From contig CP051232.1 in NCBI GenBank assembly GCA_017792445.1, forward strand, positions 3,446,001-3,510,000: a stretch of 64,000 nt of DNA. Direction: 5' to 3'. The notes under the pieces are model-generated. The model saw nothing but the letters and a program-made list of their open reading frames with translations, had not been told where the DNA came from and searched no databases. The stretch's first letter is position 1. Each line of letters opens with the position of its first letter. Positions 36,680-45,173 of the stretch are shown piece by piece. The stretch comes from Maritimibacter sp. (GTDB taxonomy: Bacteria > Pseudomonadota > Alphaproteobacteria > Rhodobacterales > Rhodobacteraceae). A program made the position numbers and the translations under genes.

Positions 36680-38491
36680 ATGGACGCCACCACGCCGCTT
36701 TTCCCAAGCGCCTTCGACGTGCAGCCCCCGAAGGGCGCCGAGGACTGGAAAAGCATCTACCCCTATTACGTGCAGTTCAATCCCAAGCGGCGGCAGGCCG
36801 AGGACGGCAAGTTCTGGTTCTGCAACAGCCAGCATTGGCCGACGCCGTTCCGGCCCTTCGATCTGATCATGGTCGACTTCGCCACCAAGTGCCTTGGCCA
36901 GTACAACACCCGTCACCTGCTGGTGCCGCCCGCGAACGGGATCGATTACCGCATCCTGAACGGCTACGTCTATTTCGCCCCCATCGCGGTGGAGCCCAGC
37001 CAGATCGAGGCGCGGATTCCGCAGTTCCTCGAACGGGCGGGGCATTACTACCAGAACTGGGACAGCCTGCTGGCGAACTGGAAGACCAAGGTTCAGGGCG
37101 CCGTGGCCGAGCTTGAAAAGCTCAGCTTCGACGACCTGCCCGACGTGGTCCCGCTGGAGTGGGTGACCGGCGGCAAGGGGCTCGACAACACCACCGACCT
37201 GATGAAGGCCTATGACGATGCGATCATGCTTTGCTATCGCATCTGGCAGTATCACTTCGAGTTCCTGAACCTCGGATACGCCGCCTATCTCGACTTCTTC
37301 GGGTTCATGAAGGAACAGATCCCCTCGATCCCAGATCAGGCCATCGCCAAGATGGTGCAGGGCGTCGACAGCGAACTGTTCCGCCCCGACGACGAGCTGA
37401 AAAAGCTGTCGCGGCTGGCCGTAGAACTGGGCGTCGCCGACGCGCTGAAATCCGGCACCGTCGACGAGGCGCTGGCCGCCGTGAAAGCGCAGCCGAAGGG
37501 CGCCGAGTGGATCGCCGCGTGGGAGACCGCGCAGGATCCGTGGTTCAACTTCACCTCGGGCAACGGCTTTTATTCCGCCGACAAGTACTGGAACGAGCAT
37601 CTCGACATCCCGCTTGGCTACCTGCGCGACTACATCGAGCGCGTCGAGGCCGGCGAGACAATCGAACGCCCGACCGAGAAGCTGCTGACCGAGCGTGACC
37701 GCATCACGTCCGAATACCGCGACATGATGGACCCCGAGGCGCAGGAGGTCTTCGACCAGAAGCTCGGCCTGTCCCGCACCGTGTTCCCCTATGTGGAAGA
37801 CCACAACTTCTACATCGAGCATTGGTCGCTGGGCGTGTTCTGGCGGAAGATGCGCGAACTGGCCGCGCTGTTCGTCCGCAACGGGTTCTTCGAGAACGCC
37901 GACGACATGTTCTACTTCCACCGCAACGAGGTGCGCGACATCCTGTGGGACTACTGCTCGGGCTGGGGCACCGGCGCCGAATGGCAGGGGCCCAGCTATC
38001 TGTCGGACGAGGTCGGCCGCCGCAAGGAGATCATGGGCGCGCTGGCATCAGAACCGCCGCTTCCGGCACTGAACAACCCGCCCGAGGTGATCACCGAGCC
38101 GTTCACGATCATGCTGTTCGGCATCACCAGCGAGTCGATCCAGAAATGGGTGGGCGCCAAGGAAGACGGCGCAGGTCTCAGCGGCATGGCCGCCGCGCCC
38201 GGCGTGGTCGAAGGCGTGGCGCGGGTGCTGCGCAGCCCCGACCAGCTGACCGAGCTGGAAAAGGGCGACATCCTCGTCACCCCCGTCACCGCGCCCAGCT
38301 GGGCCCCGGTGTTCGGCAAGATCAGCGCGGCGGTCACCGACATCGGCGGCATGATGAGCCACGCGGCCATCGTCTGCCGCGAATACGGCCTGCCTGCGGT
38401 CACCGGCACCGGCAACGCCTCGTCCCGGATCAAGACCGGGATGCGGCTGCGGGTCGACGGCAACAAGGGCACGGTCGAGGTCATCGACTGA
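36680..38491 (+). CDS. PEP-utilising phosphohistidine-domain protein (PpsA-like subunit)
   Basis: This 603-residue partner has a long helical and mixed N-terminal part (about 1-500) and a C-terminal swivelling phosphohistidine domain (about 510-603). The domain carries GDILVTPVTAPSWAPVF, the carrier His561 in GGMMSHAAIVCREYGLPAV, and the terminal LRVDGNKGTVEV. In phenylphosphate synthase the 70-kDa subunit has this make-up and transfers the phosphate to phenol. The N-terminal part resembles the acceptor-binding part of such enzymes (YFAPIAVEPSQIEARIPQFLERAGHYY). GGGAGGAAG precedes the ATG. No third, CBS-domain subunit is present. Substrate is unknown; rifamycin-phosphotransferase-like chemistry is the other precedent. 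Confidence 0.86.
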   Translation: MDATTPLFPSAFDVQPPKGAEDWKSIYPYYVQFNPKRRQAEDGKFWFCNSQHWPTPFRPFDLIMVDFATKCLGQYNTRHLLVPPANGIDYRILNGYVYFAPIAVEPSQIEARIPQFLERAGHYYQNWDSLLANWKTKVQGAVAELEKLSFDDLPDVVPLEWVTGGKGLDNTTDLMKAYDDAIMLCYRIWQYHFEFLNLGYAAYLDFFGFMKEQIPSIPDQAIAKMVQGVDSELFRPDDELKKLSRLAVELGVADALKSGTVDEALAAVKAQPKGAEWIAAWETAQDPWFNFTSGNGFYSADKYWNEHLDIPLGYLRDYIERVEAGETIERPTEKLLTERDRITSEYRDMMDPEAQEVFDQKLGLSRTVFPYVEDHNFYIEHWSLGVFWRKMRELAALFVRNGFFENADDMFYFHRNEVRDILWDYCSGWGTGAEWQGPSYLSDEVGRRKEIMGALASEPPLPALNNPPEVITEPFTIMLFGITSESIQKWVGAKEDGAGLSGMAAAPGVVEGVARVLRSPDQLTELEKGDILVTPVTAPSWAPVFGKISAAVTDIGGMMSHAAIVCREYGLPAVTGTGNASSRIKTGMRLRVDGNKGTVEVID

Positions 38492-38554
38492 TCCAACCGC
38501 CGGGGGGCGTGGTCCCCCGGCGTCGCCTCCCTCCGGGACGGTCGCAAGGCGTGT

Positions 38555-38588
38555 GCCTCCGGCGGGGATATTTTCGGTCAGAAGAAGC
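38555..38588 (+). repeat. Relative of the dispersed repeat (diverged)
   Basis: GCCTCCGGCGGGGATATTTT, six bases, AGAAGAAG. It keeps the layout of the elements at 6329 and 16442 (GC-rich block, tATTT core, short spacer, AGAAGAAG end) but not their sequence in detail. It lies between the PpsA-like gene and the first HD gene, inside the operon. Confidence 0.5.
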
Positions 38589-38603
38589 GGGGAACGGCGC
38601 GCG

Positions 38604-39206
38604 ATGCAGGTGCTGGCGGAAGACGTGCGGCTTGATCCGGTGTGGCGGCGGGCAGAGCCCTACATGCGGGCGCGCAAGAACGACGTCCACATCCCGCTGT
38701 CGTTCCAATGGTGCCGCCGCCTGCTGGCCAAGCACCCCGAGGCCGACGCCGAGATCTGCCTGCTGGCGATCCTGCTGCACGACATCGGCTGGTTTGCCAT
38801 CGACATGGACGAGATCGTCGCGCAGGGCTTCCGGTCCGAGAACTTCCTGACCTCGGACGTCCGCTATCGCCACGAGGCCGAGGGCGTGCGGCTGGCCCGC
38901 GAGGTTCTGGCCGACTGCGGCTATGGCGACAACGTGATCGGCGCGGTCTGCGAGATCATCGACGGGCACGACACCCGGCCCGAGCCGCATCACCTGAACG
39001 ACCGCATCGTGCGGGATGCCGACAAGCTGTGGCGCTACGAGGTGGCGGGCATCGCGGTGGCGGTCGACTGGTTCGGCATCACGCCATCGGCCTATGCCGA
39101 CCAGATCGAGGGCGAGCTGGCGCGGTTTGAAACGGAAGCCGGCCGCGCGATGGCCGAGGCGGAACTCGCGATCACCCGCGACCGCCTGATGCTGCACGTG
39201 ATCTGA
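38604..39206 (+). CDS. HD-domain protein with six metal ligands, first paralogue
   Basis: This 200-residue all-helical HD protein has candidate metal ligands His29, His59-Asp60 (AILLHDIGW), His90 (RYRHEAEG), His122 (IIDGHDT) and Asp138 or Asp140 (RDADK). A six-ligand set like this can hold a di-metal site, as in myo-inositol oxygenase and PhnZ oxygenases or in di-metal HD phosphohydrolases. It could therefore cleave a phosphate ester made by the PpsAB-like enzyme, or oxidise a C-H or C-C bond. It is paralogous to the HD protein encoded after the aldehyde dehydrogenase. The ATG at 38604 follows GGGGAACG. Exact activity unknown. Confidence 0.85.
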   Translation: MQVLAEDVRLDPVWRRAEPYMRARKNDVHIPLSFQWCRRLLAKHPEADAEICLLAILLHDIGWFAIDMDEIVAQGFRSENFLTSDVRYRHEAEGVRLAREVLADCGYGDNVIGAVCEIIDGHDTRPEPHHLNDRIVRDADKLWRYEVAGIAVAVDWFGITPSAYADQIEGELARFETEAGRAMAEAELAITRDRLMLHVI

Positions 39207-39218
39207 GGAGCGGACGGG

Positions 39219-40655
39219 ATGGAGATGTTCGTCGGCGGGAAATGGGTCAGCGGCTCGGGCGCGCGGATGCCGGTGACCGACCCCCGCAGCGGTGCCGAGG
39301 TCGACACGGTGCCCGAGGGCGGCGCGGCAGAGGCCTGCGCGGCGGTGGTGTCGGCGGCGGCGGCCTTCGAGGACTGGCGGCAGGTGCCGATGGCCGAACG
39401 CGTCCGGGTCGTGAAGGCTTGCGCGACGGCGATGCGCGACGCGGCGGCCGAGGTGGGCGCGCTGCTCAACCGCGAACTCGGGCGGCCGCTTGCCGCCTGC
39501 ACCGGAGAGATCGCGCGCTCGGCGGATCTTCTGGACATCTATGCCGAGGAAGGACTGCGCCTTCAGGCGACGATGGCGCTTGGGTCCGGCGCGGGCGAGA
39601 AGACGGTGGTCACCCGCGACCCGGTGGGCGTGGTGGTGGCGATCACCCCGTTCAACTATCCCGTCACGCTGTTGATGTTCAAACTCGGCGCGGCGCTGGT
39701 GGCGGGCTGCACGGTGGTCGCCAAACCCGCCGAGGACACGCCCCTGTCGACGCTGAAACTGGCCGAATTGTTCCACGCGGCGGGGCTTCCGGCGGGCTGT
39801 TTCAACGTGGTTACCGGCACCGGTCGCGGCATCGGGGCGGCGCTGGTCGAACATCCGGTGCCCCGCAAGGTCGCCTTCACCGGCGGCACGGCGGCGGGCA
39901 AGGCCATCGCCGCCGCCGCGATGGGAACGCTGAAGCGGGTGACGCTGGAACTGGGCGGTCAGAGCGCCGCAATCGTCTGTGCCGACGCCGATCTCGAAAA
40001 GGCCGCCAGCGCCATCGTGCGGCACGGCTTCGCGAACTCGGGGCAGTTCTGCTATCGGGTGAACAGGGTCTATGCCCACCGCGCAATCTATGAACCGCTT
40101 CTTGACCTGATGCGGGAAAAGGCCCGGGCGCTGACCATGGCGCCCGCCGGCGGCGAGGGCGATCTGGGCCCGATGGTGAACGAGAAGATCTTCGCCAACT
40201 CGGTGCTTCAGTCCGACGACGCCCGCGCGAAGGGCGCGCGCATCCTGACCGGCGGCGCACGGGTGACCGGCGACGGCTTCGACGGCGGCTTCTACTTCCC
40301 GCCGACCCTGATCGCCGACGCCACCCACGACATGCTGATCCTCACCGAAGAAACCTTCGGCCCGGTCATCGGAGTCTGCCCGGTCGACGGTCCTTTCGAG
40401 GCGCTGCGCCACGCCAACGCCAGCCGCTACGGGCTTGCGGGTTTCGTCTTCGCCCGCGACCTCGCGCTGGGGCTGACGCTGTGCGAGCGGATGGAGGCCG
40501 GGTCGGTCTGGCTCAACGACATTCAACGCTCGTCCCACCACGTGCCGTTCGGCGGCATGAAGCAAAGCGGCCTGGGTCGCGAGAAGGGGCGTTACGGGGT
40601 CGAGAGCTACCTCGAATACAAGACGATGTATCTGAGCTACGAGGTGCCGACATGA
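39219..40655 (+). CDS. NAD(P)+-dependent aldehyde dehydrogenase
   Basis: This 478-residue cytoplasmic enzyme oxidises an aldehyde to the acid or acyl product. The cofactor site includes ITPFNYPVTLLMFKLGAAL and FTGGTAAGK, the general base Glu is in LELGGQSA, and the catalytic nucleophile is Cys278 in NSGQFCYRVNR. The EETFGPV motif and SHHVPFGGMKQSGLGREKG are intact. It lies between two paralogous HD genes in the P450 operon and overlaps the second by ATGA, a tight arrangement that implies consecutive or balanced action. GAGGAGCGG precedes the ATG. The substrate is likely an aldehyde of the same pathway; nothing narrows it further. Confidence 0.92.
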   Translation: MEMFVGGKWVSGSGARMPVTDPRSGAEVDTVPEGGAAEACAAVVSAAAAFEDWRQVPMAERVRVVKACATAMRDAAAEVGALLNRELGRPLAACTGEIARSADLLDIYAEEGLRLQATMALGSGAGEKTVVTRDPVGVVVAITPFNYPVTLLMFKLGAALVAGCTVVAKPAEDTPLSTLKLAELFHAAGLPAGCFNVVTGTGRGIGAALVEHPVPRKVAFTGGTAAGKAIAAAAMGTLKRVTLELGGQSAAIVCADADLEKAASAIVRHGFANSGQFCYRVNRVYAHRAIYEPLLDLMREKARALTMAPAGGEGDLGPMVNEKIFANSVLQSDDARAKGARILTGGARVTGDGFDGGFYFPPTLIADATHDMLILTEETFGPVIGVCPVDGPFEALRHANASRYGLAGFVFARDLALGLTLCERMEAGSVWLNDIQRSSHHVPFGGMKQSGLGREKGRYGVESYLEYKTMYLSYEVPT

Positions 40656-41257
40656 GCGACGATGCCGTCTTCCTGCCCCGCGACCTGCCGCTGTGGCAGG
40701 ATGCGAAACCCTATCTGGACGTGCGCAACAACGACGAACACACCATCGTCGCCTACGGGCTGGCAAGGGCGCTGCTGGACCAGATCCCCGAGGCCGATCC
40801 GGCCGTGGTCTTGCCTGCCGTGGTGCTGCACGACGTCGGCTGGAAAAAGATCGACCCGGCGCATCTGCTGGACGCCATCGACAAGAAACCGGGCTTTGAA
40901 CACCTCGTCCGCGAGCACGAGATCCACGGCGTGCAGATCGCCCGCGAGATCCTGCGGCGCCACCGGCCCGAGGGCGTCGATATCGAGGCGGTGCTGGCGA
41001 TCATCGACGGGCACGACACCACCAGGCACGCGCGCTCGATCAACGACGCGGTGATGAAGGACGCCGACAAGGGCTGGCGCGCGACCCTGCACGGGGTGCG
41101 TACGATCTCGGCCTGGTACGGTTGGTCGCTGCCGGAATTCTTCGACATGCTCGAAACCCGCTCGAACCCCAACATGCTGACCCCGCAGGGACGGGCGCTG
41201 GCCGAGGGGATCACGGCGGCGGCAAGGGCGGAACTGCAGATCGGGAGATACTTGTGA
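40652..41257 (+). CDS. HD-domain protein with six metal ligands, second paralogue
   Basis: This 201-residue HD protein is homologous to the one at 38604-39206. Candidate ligands are His30 (NNDEHTI), His60-Asp61 (VVLHDVGWKKID), His89 (REHEIHG), His121 (IIDGHDTTRHARS) and Asp137 or Asp139 (KDADKGW). Spacing of ligands is the same as in its paralogue, so both bind metal alike but may differ in substrate. The N terminus adds about 10 residues. It overlaps the aldehyde dehydrogenase (ATGA) and the following SDR (GTGA), so all three are translationally coupled. Phosphohydrolase or di-iron oxygenase are both possible. Confidence 0.85.
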   Translation: MSDDAVFLPRDLPLWQDAKPYLDVRNNDEHTIVAYGLARALLDQIPEADPAVVLPAVVLHDVGWKKIDPAHLLDAIDKKPGFEHLVREHEIHGVQIAREILRRHRPEGVDIEAVLAIIDGHDTTRHARSINDAVMKDADKGWRATLHGVRTISAWYGWSLPEFFDMLETRSNPNMLTPQGRALAEGITAAARAELQIGRYL

Positions 41258-41985
41258 CGGATCTTGGACTTGCCGGAAAACGCGTCGTCGTGACCGGGGC
41301 CGCGGGCGGATTGGGCCGCGCCTTCGCGCTGGCCTTCGCCGGGGCGGGCGCCACGGTGCTGGCCGCCGACATCGACGAGGCAGGGGCCGCGGAAACCGCG
41401 CGCAGGGCGGGCGGCACGGCTGCGAAGGTGGACGTGACGGACACCGAAAGCTGCCGCGCGCTGGCCAGGGTGGCGGGCGCGGTGGACGTGCTGGTGAACA
41501 ACGCGGCGCTGTATGCCGGTCTGCCGCGCGGGCCCTTCGAGGATCTGGACGAGGGGCTGTGGGACAAGGTCATGGCGGTCAACGTCAAGGGCGTCTGGCA
41601 GATGACCCGCGCCTTCTCGGATGCCCTGCGGGCCTCGTCCGGGGCGGTGGTCAACGTCGCCTCGGCGACGGTGTTCTCGGGCTCGCCGCAATGGATGCAC
41701 TACGTCGCCTCGAAGGGCGCGGTGATCGCGATGAGCCGGGTGATGGCCAAGGAGATGGGCGGCGACGGGGTGCGGGTGAACGTGCTTGCGCCCGGCTTCA
41801 CCCTGACCGAGGCGAGCTATGGCCACATGGCCGACGCCAAGGGCTACGGCGCCGACCGCGCCGCGCTGAAACGCAATGCAGAGGTCGAGGACATCACCGG
41901 CGCGGCGCTGTATCTCGCGTCGCCGCTGGCGGGGTTCATGACCGGGCAGACGATGGTCGTCGACGGCGGCAAGCAGTTCATCTGA
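41254..41985 (+). CDS. SDR-family oxidoreductase of the P450 operon
   Basis: This 243-residue short-chain dehydrogenase has TGAAGGLGRAFALAFAGAG at the cofactor site, Asp after strand two (LAADIDEAG, favouring NAD+), VNNAALYAG, and catalytic Tyr and Lys in MHYVASKGAV. SGSPQWMHY is the substrate-loop side. It likely oxidises a secondary alcohol or reduces a ketone in the pathway. The start is a GTG at 41254 that overlaps the HD stop (GTGA) with CGGGAGAT upstream; an earlier frame start would sit inside the HD gene. A ferredoxin gene follows after 13 bases. Confidence 0.9.
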   Translation: MTDLGLAGKRVVVTGAAGGLGRAFALAFAGAGATVLAADIDEAGAAETARRAGGTAAKVDVTDTESCRALARVAGAVDVLVNNAALYAGLPRGPFEDLDEGLWDKVMAVNVKGVWQMTRAFSDALRASSGAVVNVASATVFSGSPQWMHYVASKGAVIAMSRVMAKEMGGDGVRVNVLAPGFTLTEASYGHMADAKGYGADRAALKRNAEVEDITGAALYLASPLAGFMTGQTMVVDGGKQFI

Positions 41986-41998
41986 GGAGAGACAGGCA

Positions 41999-42319
41999 AT
42001 GGTACAGGTGGTCTTCATCGAGCAGGACGGCACCCGCCGCGAGGTCGACGCGGTCGAGGGCGAACCGCTGATGTACGCCGCACGCGGCGCGGGGGTCGAG
42101 GGGATCATCGCGGAATGCGGTGGCTCGGCCATGTGCGCGACCTGCCACTGTTACGTGGTCGACGCGCCCGACGGCGTGCTGCCGCCGCCCGAGCCGCAGG
42201 AAGCGGACACCATCGAGTTCATGGCGCACGAGCCGCAGGACAACTCGCGGCTGCCCTGCCAGATCAAGGCGACCGCCGCGATGGAGGGGCTGGTGCTGCA
42301 GGTCGCGACCGGGCGCTAG
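41999..42319 (+). CDS. [2Fe-2S] ferredoxin, adrenodoxin/putidaredoxin type
   Basis: This 106-residue ferredoxin has cluster ligands Cys40, Cys46, Cys49 and Cys87 (C-x5-C-x2-C-x37-C). An additional Cys51 follows in CATCHCYV, and the LPCQI ending is typical of P450-supporting ferredoxins. It is acidic overall. Being the last gene of the operon opened by the P450, it is the likely electron donor to that P450. The reductase must be encoded elsewhere. GGAGAGACAGG precedes the ATG. A palindromic terminator follows 15 bases after the stop. Confidence 0.94.
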   Translation: MVQVVFIEQDGTRREVDAVEGEPLMYAARGAGVEGIIAECGGSAMCATCHCYVVDAPDGVLPPPEPQEADTIEFMAHEPQDNSRLPCQIKATAAMEGLVLQVATGR

Positions 42320-42333
42320 GCGTGTTCAGGGGG

Positions 42334-42356
42334 ACGATCTTCCGGAAGATCGTTTC
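42334..42356. terminator. Terminator between the two converging operons
   Basis: A perfect 20-bp palindrome (ACGATCTTCC joined to GGAAGATCGT) is followed by TTTC. It lies between the ferredoxin stop and the minus-strand SDR stop, and can serve both strands, although the T run is short. Confidence 0.6.
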
Positions 42357-42387
42357 GGTAGGAATTTCTTAGAGATTCTGTGGGTTG

Positions 42388-43152
42388 CTACCGTGCGAGG
42401 ACGCCGCCATCGACCACCAGCGTGGTGCCGGTGACGAAGTCCGACGCGGCAGAGCACAGGTAGATCAGCGACCCCGCGATCTCGTCGGCTTCCGCGATGC
42501 GTCCCATCGGGGTGTAGCGGCGGAAAGAGTCCGCCTGCGCGTTGGTCGAGGGGCGCGTCTCGGTCCGGAAGAAGCCGGGGCAAAGCGCGTTTACCTGAAT
42601 GCCATGTGGGGCGTATTCCACCGCCAGTTCCCGCGTCAGGTTCACCACCGCGCCCTTCGACGCCGCATAGGCGGGGCGCGGTTGCAGTCCGGCAGGTGCG
42701 GACAGGCCCCACATCGACGCGACGGTGACGATCTTGCCACGACCGCGGGGCAGCATCTGACCAAGCGCCGCGCGGCAGGTGTGGAAGGTGCCGGTCAGGT
42801 TGACGTCCAACGTGCGCTGCCAGCCCTCGGTGCCGGTCCGGTGCGCCAGAGTGCGGTCCGGGTCCGAGATGCCCGCGTTGCAGACGGCGATGTCGAGGGG
42901 ACCGAACGCCTTGACCGTGCGATCGACCGCGTCGGTGACGGCGGCTTCGTCGGTGACGTCTCCGGTCAGCGCCAGCGCCTCGGGACCAAGCGCGTCCACC
43001 GTCGCGGTCAGCGCCTTGGCGTCCGCGTCGAAACATCCGACCCGCGCGCCGTTCTGGACCAGCGCCGTGACCATCGCGCGGCCCAGCCCCTGCGCCGCGC
43101 CGGTGACGAAGGCCACCCGGCCCTCGACGCCGAAAAGCGCCGTCAGGCTCAT
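42388..43152 (-). CDS. SDR-family oxidoreductase (3-hydroxyacyl/hydroxybutyrate type)
   Basis: This 254-residue short-chain dehydrogenase has TGAAQGLGRAMVTALVQNGA, Asp after strand two (CFDADAKA), CNAGISDPDR, and catalytic Tyr-Lys in PAYAASKGAVVNL, with the usual FVTGTTLVVDGG end. It is the last gene of the minus-strand operon and overlaps the acetoacetyl-CoA synthetase start by four bases. Coupling with that enzyme suggests it makes acetoacetate or a 3-oxo acid from the 3-hydroxy compound, as 3-hydroxybutyrate dehydrogenase does. This is inference from context; generic SDR is the safe call. Confidence 0.88.
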   Translation of the reverse strand: MSLTALFGVEGRVAFVTGAAQGLGRAMVTALVQNGARVGCFDADAKALTATVDALGPEALALTGDVTDEAAVTDAVDRTVKAFGPLDIAVCNAGISDPDRTLAHRTGTEGWQRTLDVNLTGTFHTCRAALGQMLPRGRGKIVTVASMWGLSAPAGLQPRPAYAASKGAVVNLTRELAVEYAPHGIQVNALCPGFFRTETRPSTNAQADSFRRYTPMGRIAEADEIAGSLIYLCSAASDFVTGTTLVVDGGVLAR

Positions 43153-45173
43153 CCCCGGCGGGCCGCCGCGAAGGCGGCGAACCAGTCAAGCGCACCGGGG
43201 TTCTTGGTGGCGTCGCGGCTGGCCACCTTGTCGGGCGGATCGCCCAGCAGCAGCTTGCGCACCGGAACTTCCATCTTCTTGCCGGTCAGCGTCGCCGGGA
43301 TCTCGGGGGCCTCGACCACTTCGTCGGGGACGTGGCGGGGGCTGCGTTCGGACCTGAGGCGGCGGGCGATGTCCTTTTTCAGGTCGTCGGTGAGGCTATG
43401 ACCCTCGGCCATCTGGACGAACAGCGGCATGTAATAGCCGCCGTCGGCCTCCTCGATGCAGACGATCAGGCTGTCGGCGATCTCGGGGAAGGTTTCCATC
43501 GTGCGGTAGATCTCGGCAGAGCCGATACGGACGCCGAAGCGGTTCAGCGTGGCGTCGGACCGGCCGAGGACGAAGGCGCCGCCGTGGGCGTTGAACTTCA
43601 CCCGGTCGCCATGGCGCCAGAGGCCGGGGTAGGTGTCGAAGTAGCTGTCGGTGTAGCGCGCGAAATCGTCGTCGCCCCAGAAGAACAGCGGCATCGATGG
43701 CATCGGCGTCTCGATCACCAACTCGCCCACCTCGTCGACAACGGGCTGGCCGTCTTCGGAATAGGCGCGGGCGGCGGTGCCAAGGCCGGGCGCCTGAATT
43801 TCGCCCGCGCGGGTCGGAAGCAGGGGAGAGCCCGCAAGGATGCCGGAACAGAATTCGGTGCCGCCGGATTGCGAACTGGCCCAGATGTCCGTGCCGATTG
43901 CCTCGTAGGCCCAGGCGAAGGTTTCGGGGGTCGAAGGGGAGCCCACCAGCATCACCGACTGCAGCGCCGAGAGATCAAAGTCGCGGCCCGGCACGATGCC
44001 CTGCTGGCGCACCATCTGGATGTAGGTGGGGCTGACCCCCATCACCGAGGCATTCGTCTCTGCCGCGATGCGCCACAGAAGTTTCGCATCCGGATAGGCC
44101 GGGTGCCCGTCATACAGCACCGCGCGGGCGTTCATCAGCGGACCCCACATCAGCGTGTTCCAGACCATCCAGCCGGTCGTGGAGTAGAAGAACAACGCGC
44201 CGCCCTCTGCGATCTCGAAATGGAAGGCGGCGGATTTGTAGTGTTCCAGAACGATGCCGTGGTGGCCTTGCACGATGGGTTTCGGCAGGCCGGTGGTGCC
44301 CGACGAGAACAGCACCCACAGCGGGTGATCCGAAGCCACGCGTTCATAGACGAACCCCTCGCGCGGGACCTCGGGGCGGTTGAGGATCGTCTCCCAAGTA
44401 ATTGTTTCGCGCGCGAAACAAGTTAACGGGGCGTTAAGATATCCAAGCGACACCACGCGCTCGACGGTCGGCAGCGCGTCGAGGATACGGGTCAGGTCGG
44501 CAGAGCGGTCATAGTCCTTGCCGCCATAGCGGTAGCCGTCGACGGTGAAGATCAGCTTCGGTTCGATCTGGCTGAACCGGTCGATCACCGTCTGCGCGCC
44601 GAACTCGGGCGCGGCCGACGACCACGTGGCGCCGATGGCGGTGGTGGCGAGCATCGCGATCACCGCCTCGGGGATGTTCGGCATGTAGGCCACCACGCGG
44701 TCGCCGGGGCCGATGCCCATCTCGCGCATCGCGGTCGCCAGCTTGCGGACGGATGCGCCGACCTCGGCCCAGCTGATCGCCGCCTGCGGGCGGATCTCGC
44801 TGGAGTGGTGCAGCATCGGGCGGTCGGGGTCGCCGGTAGTCTCGTGGCGCAGCACGTGCTCGGCATAGTTCAGGCGGGTGCCGGTGAACCAGCGGGTGCG
44901 CGGCATCGGGTCGGCGGTCATCACCGCGTCGATCTCGCCGTCGTGGAGGATCTCGAAGTGGTCCCAGATGGATTTCCAGAACGCCGCCGGATCGTCCACC
45001 GACCACTGCCACAGATCCCAATAGCCATCGAACCTGCGGTTCCGTTCGGCGAGCCAGTCCATGTAGCCGGTGATGTTCGACTGTGACAGGCGCTCGGGAC
45101 CGGCCTGCCAGAGGATGTCGCCCTCTGCGACCGGGGCGGTTTCGGTCGCGGTATTGGTCTCGGTATCGGTCAT
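43149..45173 (-). CDS. Acetoacetate--CoA ligase
   Basis: This 674-residue adenylate-forming ligase activates acetoacetate (or a close 3-oxo acid) to the CoA thioester with ATP. The length and the N-terminal LSQSNITGYMDWLAERN region fit acetoacetyl-CoA synthetase rather than acetyl-CoA synthetase. The P-loop is VLFSSGTTGLPKPIVQG, and the adenylate-binding segments STTGWMVWNTLMWG and LWRHGDRVKFNAHGG are present. The late Lys is in LTGKKMEVPVRKLLLG. The ATG at 45173 overlaps the HAD stop. Its place directly after a biotin-carboxylase system makes a carboxylation product such as acetoacetate a tempting substrate source. Confidence 0.93.
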   Translation of the reverse strand: MTDTETNTATETAPVAEGDILWQAGPERLSQSNITGYMDWLAERNRRFDGYWDLWQWSVDDPAAFWKSIWDHFEILHDGEIDAVMTADPMPRTRWFTGTRLNYAEHVLRHETTGDPDRPMLHHSSEIRPQAAISWAEVGASVRKLATAMREMGIGPGDRVVAYMPNIPEAVIAMLATTAIGATWSSAAPEFGAQTVIDRFSQIEPKLIFTVDGYRYGGKDYDRSADLTRILDALPTVERVVSLGYLNAPLTCFARETITWETILNRPEVPREGFVYERVASDHPLWVLFSSGTTGLPKPIVQGHHGIVLEHYKSAAFHFEIAEGGALFFYSTTGWMVWNTLMWGPLMNARAVLYDGHPAYPDAKLLWRIAAETNASVMGVSPTYIQMVRQQGIVPGRDFDLSALQSVMLVGSPSTPETFAWAYEAIGTDIWASSQSGGTEFCSGILAGSPLLPTRAGEIQAPGLGTAARAYSEDGQPVVDEVGELVIETPMPSMPLFFWGDDDFARYTDSYFDTYPGLWRHGDRVKFNAHGGAFVLGRSDATLNRFGVRIGSAEIYRTMETFPEIADSLIVCIEEADGGYYMPLFVQMAEGHSLTDDLKKDIARRLRSERSPRHVPDEVVEAPEIPATLTGKKMEVPVRKLLLGDPPDKVASRDATKNPGALDWFAAFAAARRG

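Noticed and set aside
35567-38491. A frameshifted or broken PEP synthase gene.
   Set aside because: Both chains have good starts, ribosome sites and complete domains, and the second has about 500 residues before the phosphohistidine domain that do not match the missing part of PEP synthase. They are two true genes.
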